Assembly (NCBI GenBank): GCA_037576215.1
Contig: JBANDB010000007.1
Location: forward strand, 1,209,001-1,273,000
DNA length: 64,000 nucleotides
Direction of reading: 5' to 3'
Source of the DNA: Armillaria gallica
Taxonomy: Eukaryota > Basidiomycota > Agaricomycetes > Agaricales > Physalacriaceae
In this document: in pieces, positions 46,121 through 57,546 of the stretch
How the letters are laid out: the number at the start of each line of letters is the position of its first letter
How positions within the stretch are numbered: the first letter of the stretch is position 1
Program-made: the position numbers and the translations under genes
Notes under the pieces: generated by a model
Told to the model about the DNA's origin: nothing
Seen by the model: only the letters and a program-made list of their open reading frames with translations
The model's database searches: none

Positions 46121-48975
46121 GAAGACATGCCCTCCAGTCCTCACTCGTCGCCCGTTCTTGAGCTCGATGGCGCTCAAATTTCCTTTTGGAACTGTGGCGA
46201 TTTTTTCGTTTTTGACTTGAAGGAAAAGAAGTCGGATGCGCCGCCAGTGTAGTATGAAGAGGGACAAGCATGAGTGCTGGACTGGAGTGAGGCAACAGAG
46301 GGATGAAATCGTGAGGAGGGCAACGTTGCCAGGATGCAGGGTCAAAGTGGCTGCAGTGTGAAGGGTGGTGGGCTGTTGAAACTTGAGCTTGGATGTGGGA
46401 AGTTGAGCACGGCCCGGTGACACCTAAACCCAGATTTGTTTCTGCCGGAATTTCTTTTGTCTACAACACTGTTTTCATGAGCTCGAGCGTGTTTTCCATT
46501 CTGACTATTGATGCGGACATATGCAGAACACGTTGTATTAGATTGATTGCCCCCTGCTATCACAGAATCCTACTTATGACTCTACAGCAATGACAACGCT
46601 CCTTCCGCCTGTCTAATTTCCAGACCTGGTTGTCGACAACAGGAAATCAAGACCGTGATGACTCCTCCCCACCGGTAGCCAAATCAGATAAGTACGACGC
46701 GAGATTTTGCTACCAGACTGAGATCCTCCAGCCTCTGTGCTTCATTCCAGTCGTCCATCACGATCACCGACACCTTCTCGAATCTCTGATCCGGCAGTCG
46801 TCTCCCTACAGCCCAGCAGGGGCGCAGAAAGTTACCAAGCAGTGTGTACGTATCTTTAGGTATCGGAAATCGGTGGGTGACGTGGATTTTGAATGTGTGC
46901 GCGATCCCGTCTGCGGCTTCGACAACCAACTCCCCGCATCGATCACGCCCTTCTGCGGATCCCGCGTCGAATACCTGCACATGCCCCTTTTCAATGCACC
47001 ACCCGTCAAACGAGTCCTCATCTGTCTTGTCATCACGCCGAACATATGTGTTAAGATAGCTGACATCCTTTGGCAGAGGCTGTTTCATGACCTGGTCCCA
47101 TGTTGGTCTCCATTTCTTGCGTCCGAGTCCAACTCCAGGATACACTAAGAGGAAGAGGTTGCGCATATAAGGGTCCATTGCATTCACCAGTGCTGTCCAC
47201 GCATCCTCGAGAGTCTCGCTCTCATGGTAGGCAGGTATTGTACAGGGCTGCAGAGGGAATGCGAGTCCGGCCACTTTGTCAACCGGATTGGTCGACACGC
47301 GCTTCTGCATGTCCGCCAGTATAGCAAATATATCATCTGGACCCCTCTTCACTAAATTCAGCTCCTTGTGAAACCTGGTCAGGAGCGCAGTCTCGTAGTT
47401 CCCGCCATCTATCTGCTGTGCGTGCATCGGTCCATCTGGCGTATCACCGACAATGCTGAGCTCAGAGTTTCCGACCTCCTGGAGTGTCCATGCACGTTGA
47501 AACCAGTTCCGATTGCTGTCCAAGTCACCGTCCTTCAACCTCAACGGCCGCCCCAGCCCACTTAGGTAAATCGCCACCTTTTTATGCTCATACACAGTGC
47601 TTCGCTTATACACACCTCCAATTGTAGGCACGTCAAGCCTCCACTCTTTCACGCGCAGATCTTCCCTCGGCCCCCCTTCCTCTTTCTGTCTTAAACAGAG
47701 TACATCCAGCCACACGTACTCTTTTCCCAGATTCAGCATCTCGATCCGGATAAGGTTGAGATCTGCATCCTTTGGTATAGGCACAGGCCACTCCTTCCCA
47801 TTGATAGGGGTCAGGACATCCTCACGATCCTCCTCATCAACCCACGCGTGCGAAATCGGTGTTGACCATCTGTCAGTGATCCACGATGGCACCACGCGAT
47901 TGCTGTACAGGTCCCATACACGTCGAGGTCTCAAATTCGGGTCGACAATCCGGTTCCCTACCAGTGCTTTTTGTCGGCGTTCCCTGTCTTTCCCTTCACG
48001 TCTGCGTAATTCATCTTGGATGTTGCTTGGGTTCTTTGTATCCCATACTGGGCGAAGGAGGGCATAAGCTGTGCCAAAGTCGTAGTTCCGTTTAATGAAG
48101 TCTTCAAGAATGGTGCGAAGCTTGCATGACGTTATGGACGGTCTGAGGGTGGCGTTCAGTCTATTCACGACCCCCCGAATGCCAAGCGTAGCGCAGGGAG
48201 TGTCTGCGAGAAAGCATGGTATGACAGGCTTTGGACCGGTGTACGACCGCTGCATTGGAACCTCGATAGACAATTCCGCTTGGCCGGTCTCGGTGAACGC
48301 GGAAAGGGTGAATTCGTCCTCCTCCTTGGCCTGGAAATACATTTCAATTTCTTCTCTGTCTGTTTTGCCGACTGACATACCCGCCGATGTCTATAACGAC
48401 GATAATGATCCTCCCGGTCATTGTTGCTCCTGTCAACGTCCAGATGCCCCATTTTTCTTTTGATCCCCATGGTTATGTTCGTATTCTGGTCCGAAACAGC
48501 CGAGCTGAATCCTTTGGTCTCTGTGCAGCTGTAAATATGGAGCGCGAATGTTTCCAAATCGGTCTGATGCTAATCGAAAGCGGACTTCCTGTAATTCTTG
48601 GGAGCGCTGTGTAAGTAAGCACTTAAACCACCGTAGAGTGACTGTACTCACTATTTCCCGTGTCCTTTCGAGGATGTGCGTTTGAGGGAGTGCTGTTCGA
48701 GTCGACGTGGGGTGCTGATCCTGGAAGCTGTGCAAATAGCATGGTCTGGTCCGTGCTGGATGAACACAATCATGCACACGTAGTGATGATATTGAACTAT
48801 TCCTGTCGCGGACTGCCTACCAACATTAATTCGACGATAAGTCGCCATATAGTTGAGTTTGCGCAACGATAGGTCATTCATTCCCTTGAACTCGACCATT
48901 TCGCCGACATCGCCTTTCACTCCAAGATACTAATTTCACTCCTAGTGTGAGTAGCTTCTTTGAAAGCACCTGTCA
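46121..48975. repeat. Segmental duplication, copy A (contains HET gene A)
   Basis: About 2.85 kb that matches 57547-60366 in the same orientation, including non-coding flanks. Both carry ctccagtcctcactcgtcg at one end and ctcctagtgtgagtagct at the other. Likeness runs through the HET gene, its intron and both flanks with small indels. Confidence 0.9.
46684..48557 (-). CDS. HET-domain (heterokaryon incompatibility) protein, copy A
   Basis: A protein with a HET domain, the module that triggers cell death in fungal non-self recognition. Exon 1 (48381-48557) reads METFALHIYSCTETK and then MGIKRKMGHLDVD with a basic end (HYRRYRHRR). A 50-nt GT-AG intron (48331-48380) joins exon 2 (46684-48330), for about 607 residues. 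HET marks are PSWITDRWSTPISHAWVDEE, EYVWLDVLCLRQ and NWFQRAWTLQEV. C-terminal of these lie KRVSTNPVDKVAGLAFPLQP and CGELVVEAADGIAHTFKIH, conserved with copy B. There is no membrane segment. The start may be the inner Met at 48470. The intron and frame are shared with copy B, so the splice model is well supported. The trigger partner is unknown. Confidence 0.85.
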
Positions 48976-50984
48976 TTCTTCATGGACACGACGAGCACAT
49001 GACGCCTACGGCATGCCGAATCCGCAGTCCACCAAAATTATCTCTCTACCCCCATAACGGTTATTGACCTAAGAAGCAGGTTCAACAGCGGCTTGAAGAA
49101 ACCAAAGCCATGGGAGCAAACATACCATTGAAGATATAGAAAGCCGTTCATTTCACTCTCTTGTTCGCCGAACCTAACAGCAACGGAGCCGTTGATCCTT
49201 CCTTAACCTGCTCGGAAAGCATGCGGTTTGATACGCCCTCTGATGAATATTCGCCCATGCTTAATTCCTAGGCTCCATGTCGTGTTAATGTGTACCTGCA
49301 TTCAAATGTTAGCCTGCCCTGGGATTCTTCCCCGAGAAGTCAAACGTACAACGGCCGCAGAAAGCGGATAGGCGCCCAAACTTCTTGAAACAGCTATCTT
49401 AGTGGTCTTTGAATCATTGTTACACTAGATCTCGTTGTGAATACACTGGTTGAACATGAATGATGAGAGCAAACCATTTAGTGATTTACTGGGGACAACC
49501 TCCTCGAAGTACCTGTCAAAGCGGTTGCCCTCCGCTATGTTCAGGAGCAATAGGAGTGTCATTTTCATTTAGACGCCCACTGAGGTATCAGCTGATAATG
49601 AAGATGCTCCACGGATTCTGCGCGGTTGAGCTGTCCCATGTGGTCGATGTCATGTTGCGCTGACCACTTGTGTACTGGCGTGTAGGGTCAATCATATCGT
49701 TTTTGACTGGATAATGAGGCAATGCGTGGGAGTATACCGATTGAAACTTGCAAAGGAAATCGGTCTGAAAGATTGTGGTTGGTGCTCAGTCTCACGGCAC
49801 AGAGAGAGGACGGCGAACTTGGCGAGTGGCGGGTAGGCATGTCGTTGTGAGAAAGGACATCGCTGTTTTCTCACCGCCCATGTCATTGTGCGACTTATCA
49901 TCGTAGGCTTGGGGCAAGACTCGTGAACGGTGAACGGAACATTATTTGATGGTGTTGGTGTTGATGGTGAGGTCGTCACGAAAGTATATCTCGGCGATGC
50001 CGTATGAAGGCAACGAGGGAAGCGAGGATCGATGAAGAGATGTCAATTATCGCTGTAAAGCTATCTCTCGTTTATGCCGGTGACGGTACAGGTCTACACC
50101 AACAATAACACGTCGAAGGAGATCACCAGCCAGCAGGTTCTCTTTGGAATTGTTGGAATGCGATACCGACGTCCAGCTTGCTGACAGCTTCCAGGAACCG
50201 GATGACCGTTATGAACTGTACGACTAGATGTCAATAAGAGTTCAACGAGACGCAGAATAGTGGACGTACCCAAGAGTAGTACATTCTCCCAGTTGAACTA
50301 TGCACGGCCCTCCATCTCTACAGCCATCATACGACCCTCTCCACCTTCGAAATGCCAAACTCTGCGCATCCCTTTCTCCATGCCAACGTCCGCTCAAAAC
50401 TGATATGGATACGTTGACGTTGAGTGCAAAATCGAGGAAACTTGGCGTCGAGAAACCTTGACGAACGAAGGGCTTGGGTTGAGTATCTTCAGTCCATCAA
50501 GGACAAACAGACGAGAAACGTTTCTGGTCGATCAACGGGCAAGACCTATGGTCGATGGTAGAGGAATACGAAAAAGGAGTTTGGCCCCGGAGCTTCTGAG
50601 TTGATTGTCCTTTCCTACCGAAGAGTCGAGATTATCGTGAGTAGATAATAGGGAGGGATGTCGCTGACAGAATCCATTTCGATTATGGAGTGGACGTTTG
50701 CGGGGGAAGGAAAGAATCTTCACAAAACTAAATTAGCTCGCAGGAAACAAAGAGTAGAGACACCTTACCCTCCCATTCCCCTCCCATTCTCGAATACCTC
50801 TACCATGGTGCTCCCTAACTCATCGACATCTGTCCCACTCGCCAGAAGACGATATATTGTCGTGTATCAAAACTGGCACAAGTTTGAGGTTGCGGTACGA
50901 AAAGATCTATCAGTCTTAGTTTCAATGTCGCTGAGTGCGAAATATAAGTGAGAAAGTACTGACCTATCGATGCTGGGGCTACTG
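48976..50984. other. Interval of 2 kb with a possible gene relic
   Basis: On the minus strand at about 50450-50130 a stretch reads GMRRVWHFEGGEGRMMAVEM, then a TAG, then FNWENVLLL. After a GT-AG intron it reads QFITVIRFLEAVSKLDVGIA. The protein-like sense across a stop suggests a decayed gene, but I do not know the family, and a second frame is open over part of it. Other short frames (49460-49979) are unsupported. Confidence 0.35.
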
Positions 50985-51677
50985 TGTCGTGCGACACCAC
51001 AATCCCGTATATGCATGGTGTTAGGAATGAGTACGTTGAACGTCGAGGTCGATTCCTCTTTGGGAGGACCAACGCGGGTCCGGTCCGAGACGGCAACTTC
51101 CGCTTCTACCACCACCACCGCGATTTTCCCTCCATGCGCTTTCTGGTGCTCCAACTCTCAGAACTTACGTGGAAGCAACTCCAGTCTTCTTGTTTACCCT
51201 GAAGCTCAATTCTGGAACGACAATAGTTTACACCGGGTAGAATGTAGACATCGGGTACGCCGTTTTTTTCTGTACTGCCGCAGATTCTAAGTACTGCATA
51301 CCACCACCCTCAGCCGGGTGCCAAGACGTTCCGGCGAACGAGATGCGGATTTCTCTACGCGTAGGAAGTGCCGTCTTACTCGGTATGCTGAGCATTTTTC
51401 AATTAATCGGAGGTCTGAAGGTCTTCCCCCCTAGGACCTATCCTGTCCTCCCCTCTGCCTCAAGGGAGCGATCTAATTCAGCATCGAGGTCTGCGTGGAT
51501 GTGTGTTCGTATTTGAAGCGAGGCGGCACGGAGGTCGAGTTTTGAGGGAAGAAAGGCGCGCCCAATATTTCTGTGGGATCCTTGATTTTGGTAGCTGAAA
51601 TCGGTACGACAGGTGTATGCTCCTTCCGTCGATACCAGGAGGGCAGCTCCAAATTTTCGTTGCATGGAACGACGGAA
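50985..51677. repeat. Direct repeat R1, copy A
   Basis: Matches 62098-62226 and 63471-64000. Shared blocks include the one around acaatcccgtatatgcatgg and the one around ctcagaacttacgtggaagc. Copy A is continuous, and likeness reaches at least 51677, where the window end stops the comparison in copy B. Confidence 0.88.
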
Positions 51678-53540
51678 CTACTAGCAGTGCGGAAGAGCTG
51701 GATGGGGGATCCATGCTCTGAACCCGCATCCGCATTTGCCATGGCTCATTGCGAGTCAGCGAGGCGGTACAAGTAGCGAGCACTTTGATGTTGTGGACGC
51801 CTGACCATTTACTGGGGGCGAGCTTTCGGGATCGAGGTACGTTGTCGATTCTGTGCATAACGTCTTTCGCTAATCACACGGTGTCCAGGATGGTTGGGTT
51901 GCGTGCACAGGCCCGAAGGCAAAGTGTGTATGCTATGCTACCTCCATATTTTTCTTTACTGAATCTCATTCTTCAGTTCATACTGTTTCTGGAGCCGCTT
52001 CTTTGTGCGGGAACGCAGCGTCACAAAGGACGTCTCCGAGTCAACCATTCCTTAGTCTATGAATGTGGATCTGAGGTGTGGACGCCATCTATGCCGGCTT
52101 CGCTTTCCTTTTCGCACTGAAACTGGTATGGAAGCTATGTATACGATGGTTTTCTGGTGTCAGCACAACGGCGACCTTCAAGATGTGAACTCGACGTGCT
52201 CCCCATCCCCGTTGCGGCTGATCTAATAAAAGTTCGTGCAGTATTCGCGTCTCGAGGATGAACTTTGCTTATCGTATGTCTTTCTCCCCAGCTCCTCCTA
52301 CGCCGATGTCGAGGTCCCTAAGGCAAGGCGTATTCGCTTGTGCGAGCCTTTGGAGGCCCCACAACAACATGCCTCAGCTCTCTCGTTGGGACGACTTAAC
52401 GAGAGACTGCTTGGCCGACGGCCACGGCACGACGGAATAGAGCCCCTTCTCATTCAAGCGGCGGCACATACCTTTGGAACCGTATGAGGTCCAAAACTTT
52501 GGCTGCTTGTAGTCATACGTGCTTTTCCCTGGGATGCACGAACCATTTCTTCATAACTTTTATTTCGCTTCATACGTATATTACTTCTTGTGTTCTAGTT
52601 GTATTATGCTTTAATATAATTCTCTTGCTCTGTGATTCCATGTCACCCTGGCTGTGGCTCACTTGAACGACGCGCGGGGGCAATGTGGTGTGAAGGAGAA
52701 GACCTGACTACGAGGGTGGCGGCGTCGATTCATCATTCATTTGGTACGTCACAGCATAATGTCTATTGACTGAGGCTAAAGTAAGATACATGCAGCTGAC
52801 CGAGTGTTAAGATGACGCATACGCGAGCCGTTATGCGCCTGGATGGTGCTCGCTCGAGGGAGGAGTGACGTCGAGGATGCTGCAGCTGTAAGGGAGGTCG
52901 TCGTGGAGTGCAAACTGGCTGGAGTAGACGCCGTCAATTAGTAGATATGTCAGCATTTAGCCCGTTTATTGACGAGAGGATGGCTTGAATTTCAGATCCA
53001 GGAAGATCCGGAAGGAAAACACTTGGCTGCGAGGGCTGCGTAACCGGCATCATCCGCATCCAGAGGCGACTTCCGTAAAATCGCTCGTCTCTGCTAACTC
53101 CCTGCTAAAACGCATCCATCTCCCTTTCCCTCTGAAAATCCCCGTCTCCATAAAGAATGGCCTCCGTCCGTCCATCCTCCACAGCCACAGGACCCTCCCT
53201 CCCTTCGACTACCAGTCTCTCCTCCGCCGACAACCTTCCTCACAGCCACACCGCGTCCACATCACTCCTCCCTCGACCAAGCACCCTCCGTCCAGACTGA
53301 TAATAGCCAGCACCCGGCGACGTCCCTCCCCGCATACAGTCCCTTCGCATACGCGCGCGCAAGTCCTCCGCACTCTATCCTCTCCGCTCCTCCAGTCTAA
53401 TATTAGCATGCGACCGTCAATGACCCTCCCTTCATGCCAACCTCCCCGGGCATGCCTCTGCACTGTCCCTCTCTGTGCGCGCTCCCTCCTCTCCTCCCAG
53501 TGTGCCGACTGCGAATGCGCGCACTCTGTTCACACTTCTG
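51678..53540. other. Gene-poor interval of 1.9 kb
   Basis: No recognised gene. Bases 53100-53540 are strongly C/T-rich on plus (ccctccctccc), which makes a 190-codon chance frame at 52985-53557. The R1 likeness may continue into its start. Confidence 0.4.
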
Positions 53541-54330
53541 TAAAGCCATTAGTTTGAATCAATAGAAAGTATGGCAAGACTCACTGGCTGGGTGATAAAT
53601 CAAGTGCTGACTCCCGAAAACCAAGTTGTATCATCAACGACGAGTCGCAACCGGTAGACGAGGAGGCGGATGGAAAGATTATGTCTTGTAGTTATATCGT
53701 CGGCCTACAGAACTAGTCAGTGCCGCCATCACGATCTCAGCCAATTGCGCTTACCGGTCGACTTCCACCGCGCATGTCCATCTCCCTCCCGGACAGTCTC
53801 CCGCGTGCGCTACGAGCGGGGCAATGTTCCCCCCCTCCTGTCCGCGTACGTGCCGAATATGAACGCCATGTCCTCTGTAGTACATTCGTTAGTTTCAATC
53901 AATGGATATCATCGAAAGACTTACCAGATCTGCGATAAATCGAGTGCATCCAGCAACGTTGAGTATAGCCAACAGGTCGACAATATTGCATCGATATCAT
54001 TGCCCTAGAAACTAATCAGTACAGCCATTAGGAGGTCAGTCGAGCCTACTTACCGCTTGCGTTTACTCTCGTCTGACGTCCTCCGCACATCTGCCTAGTC
54101 TCCCACACACACCTCCCAGCTCGTTAACGGACGGAAGCGATGGTAACGCGCAGCCCTCCGCGCATGCCAATCTTCCAGCCCAGTGCCTCGACTTCACTCC
54201 GCTTGTATGACGCCCAACTTTGCCTTTGTGAGAACATACATGGAAGGTTCTACAGTAAACTTGTTAGCTAGAATCAATCAAAGTCACGGCAACGCATACT
54301 AGATAGGTCATGAATTGAGCCCAGACCCAA
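53541..54330 (-). repeat. Tandem exon/intron-like units (about 2-3 copies)
   Basis: Two landmark blocks recur. On the plus strand block L1 (ttagtttgaatcaatagaaa at 53549) returns at 53889 and 54262, and at 61161 outside this array. Block L2 (gaactagtcagtgccgccat at 53710) returns at 54008 and 61251. Read on the minus strand, both blocks look like introns of 42-50 nt (gtaag...tag and gtaagt...acag). The short exon between them ends in related peptides: SALDLSPSQ, DALDLSQIW, NALDISHGIW. Unit length is about 330-375 bp. This could be a gene with duplicated exons or a decayed repeat family. Confidence 0.6.
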
Positions 54331-55440
54331 CCTGTTGTATGTCGTCAGCGAGAACAGCGAACTCGGGAGTTTTCGCCTACCTCTTGATGATAGCTCACAG
54401 TCTATGGTAGTCGGGGAACATGCTATTGCGTTCAATCGGGAGATATCGCGTACATTTCGGTAGACGGAAGAGATCGTGGCGCTCTTGAAGGGAATGGCCT
54501 CTGTAAACAGAGAACGTCAGTGTCAGAAAAAGCGTTGCTAGTGATAATAAACACACCTTAGGTATCGTCAGCCTCTTTCAAAGGCTGATAAGAATACGTC
54601 AGTAATCCGCCGGAGCCTCGAGATTGAGAAACACCGTACCTCTATTCCTTCCTCTCCATGCACACGCTGCGCCAGATCCAACGTCCACACATGAGGGCCG
54701 GCTTGAGGGATTGGGAAGCGAGGAAAGGAAACAGAACACGTCGTCGAGCTCGACAGCGGCCGTGACCAGTTGGTTGGCTAGCGCGCTGGTTCGGAAAGCG
54801 GACGAGTCTTGAGCATTGCTGCACTGCTGGTCTCGAAGTATTAGCATAGAAGAACAAGGGATTAAATTGGAACAGAAGCATAAGGCACCAAGCACATCGT
54901 GAATGGACCTCTTCCCTGAGCTGTCCTCTGTATTAGATGCGAGATGCAATTTGTAGCGACAACCCACCTGTCATCCCGTATGCAAAACCTGACGTCAATT
55001 TTGTTGAGTACGACAAAAATTTCTACCAAGCCTAGAGCTGATTATATGACCATCTCCGAAGGCGAATAAGATGTATAGGCAGCAAGCGAGATGATTGCTA
55101 CGTCGGCAGGCTCCTTTCACTGGATAGCGCGACAAAGGACTATTCGACGCCGTGAGTAAGAATTGACTCTAGGTAGAACCACAAGATAGCTCACCGTCAC
55201 GGTTGTTCTGGCAGTCACTAGTCAACTTTCCACCTCACACAATCGATGATAGTCTCCTGCTTGGAAAGAGGGACATCGGTGGCGTCTGTTGGCATCTACC
55301 GTCGAGTTATCGGTCATATCTTTTACGGATGGACGTGGCACAAGAGAGGGACAAAAAAGCAGAAGCTGTTATATTGATAACGAGGTCGGTATGGTGGTAC
55401 AAAGTTAAGTCCGAGTCAAGGTCCTGACTAAGCTGGCTCC
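54331..55440. other. Interval with splice-like sites but no recognised gene
   Basis: The minus strand continues with several 45-70 nt intron-like stretches (for example an acceptor tttacag at about 54500). An open stretch at 54967-54640 has no family. It may belong with the repeat units at 53541-54330. Confidence 0.35.
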
Positions 55441-55989
55441 GAGTCAACCCCCTCCCATCTCTTCGTCGAAATTCTCCATGAAAACTTTCTCCTAACGCTT
55501 CATCGATTTATCAGCTGCCTTTACTTGCTTTTACCGCGATGGCTTAAGTGGCACCGCGAGATCTTGGCTTATCACGCGCGCGGGTTTGTCATAGAGGCAC
55601 AGTAGCTGCTCCTATCGCCGGGATGTTACGGTCGTAGGATTTACACAGACTCCATCTCCCTCGATATGAGTCGCACTTCCGCTTGCCTTGACATAAAACT
55701 CGACGAGTTGGTTCCACCTATTGCCCTCTGTCCTTGAAGGAGGAACTGTTGGAAATTTCAATGATCTACTGTAGGCAGTGGCGTGATTATCATAATGTGG
55801 TTTTCGTCTAAAGTTCGTTCAAGTTATCCTCCCTCTTCTCCAAAGTGCAGGGCCGATGGGGCTTTGCTAAGGTCTTGAACCACTCCGTGAGCTTCGTGAC
55901 ATTCCGAAGGTGATCCCGCGTTCAAGGTAGGGTATCACCCATTTTCCTTGGAGCAAATTTTCTGAACAACCCTATCCAAGCGACTATGG
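55441..55989 (+). pseudogene. Decayed F-box gene copy related to the gene at 28937
   Basis: The sequence follows the first half of the 28937 gene in order: the F-box start (catctcttcgtcgaaattct), the cttggcttatc block, the tatcgccggga block, the cttgacataaa block and the ggaactgttgga block. Many substitutions, indels and stops break every frame. It starts at the Pro-rich codons before the F-box and fades near 55990. A dead duplicate. Confidence 0.82.
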
Positions 55990-56793
55990 CTTTAAATCCG
56001 GATTCTTTTTATCGTTGTCACCCGAAGTTCTCGACCAAATCATGGATATAAACTACGACGACGTACCTACCCTCCGATCCCGGTCCTTGCCTTGCCAGTT
56101 ATTTCTCTCTTACCGCCGGGTGCACCTCTTCTCAGAAGTCGTTCTTGTCATCATACTCGGGCCTAAAGGCTGTATTCCTGCGAGACTTCTTCCGACTTGC
56201 ACCATGGATCGCGGTTCTCGTAAAAGTGCTTGAACTGCACAAATTGGATTGGGGAATACGCACGTGCATCTGTCTCCCTTCCATCCTGGATGCAGTGGAA
56301 GAGACACTATCGAACTGACACTAACCCAGCTGGATCCTGGGTGGGGTGGATTTCGACACACCATCAAACCTCGCTGCCATTATTTTGAAGACAAGGGCCT
56401 CGAGGTATTTTTTTTTCATTCGCTCACAACCGACGGCATGTGCTATAATGCGACCGGAAGTTTAAATGTTACCGTCTCTCCGGTAAACATCTCATACCTC
56501 CCCTAACCGAAATCTTTTCGTTTCGCTCGCCGTGCTGTACATCATTACGGCCTTTATATGTTGTCCGAGGCCTATCCTATCCGCATAGATCTTACTCAAG
56601 TTCGTTATCAGTGGTGACTGAGAGCGCGGTGTATACCTCCGCTTGCGGATTTGTTGACCAGGATCGTATCAATACTCCTCGTCTCATGATAGACGCGGAG
56701 AGCAATTTTGTGGTGACTATCCATCTAGTGATAATCATCTGGGAACGTGTGGAAGAGCAAGTGCTCAAATTGATGGCCAGAGGGATTCTCTAG
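55990..56793 (+). pseudogene. Second F-box/LRR gene relic
   Basis: Bases 56015-56150 read SPEVLDQIMDINYDDVPTLR and HLFSEVVLVI, an F-box of another subgroup that resembles the 3037 gene in layout. Frames then break repeatedly. Leucine-spaced pieces (VLELHKLDWG) and a family-like C-terminus (IIIWERVEEQVLKLMARGIL) end at 56793. With the previous entry this makes a graveyard of two F-box genes side by side. Confidence 0.65.
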
Positions 56794-57546
56794 GTCAAGG
56801 AACGGAGAGGTGAGTCAGCGGCGATGTTATTACGTTCATTTCGTATCTGATTATACAGAATAGTACGTTATTCATTTGGGCATAGATGGGGGAGAGATCT
56901 CGCGTGATTTTTTACCCGCAGACAACTTTGAACTTCTGTCGTACATGGAGTAAACGGCGCTTAAATGAAGATCATTAACTTGTCTATTTTTCTCGACGTG
57001 AGGCAGATCACTTGGAAGCTTCTCTATGCCAGATTATGCAAGATATCCCCTATCTGATGTGGGGGCGAATGTAAATAGCTTTCTACGGCTATGAAAGATT
57101 ATTAACAGCATACTCATAGATTCAACAGCTTTCAATAGCGATCCGGGGGGAGAAGAATGCCATAATCTAGATTGAGAACAGCCGACTAGAGTGAATGAGA
57201 AGATGACGGTGAAGGTGAACATGTTTTAGGGTTCAGGTATCTGGGAGGGAGATAAATTTAAAGCTCGGTAAGTCCGATTATGATTATTTATTCGCAAACT
57301 GTAGTTGAGAGAACTTTATTTTGTGTATAGTTCAACGGTCACCAGATGGACGCATTTGTTTCGACTTGGTTTCGGCACCGAAAACACGGCATCACCTAAC
57401 CCATGAAATCCGAACCCTCCTGCATAATTGGTAGCTTCTCATGGCTGTACAAATCAATTGCCTCCGGATCCAATATATAATGCGCGCCTGTTCAACGAAC
57501 GTCCTAGCCTTCTGCAACCATGCTCCTAAGAGACCAAGCAGCTAAT
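56794..57546. other. Intergenic before HET segment B
   Basis: A minus-strand frame at 57222-57034 begins with a signal-peptide-like MFTFTVIFSFTLVGCSQS and is only 62 codons long. It could encode a small secreted peptide but has no other support. Confidence 0.35.

Noticed and set aside
52985..53557. 190-codon plus frame as a Ser/Pro/Arg-rich protein
   Set aside because: The frame is a product of a long C/T-rich tract. The opposite strand is open as well, and no residue pattern is conserved.
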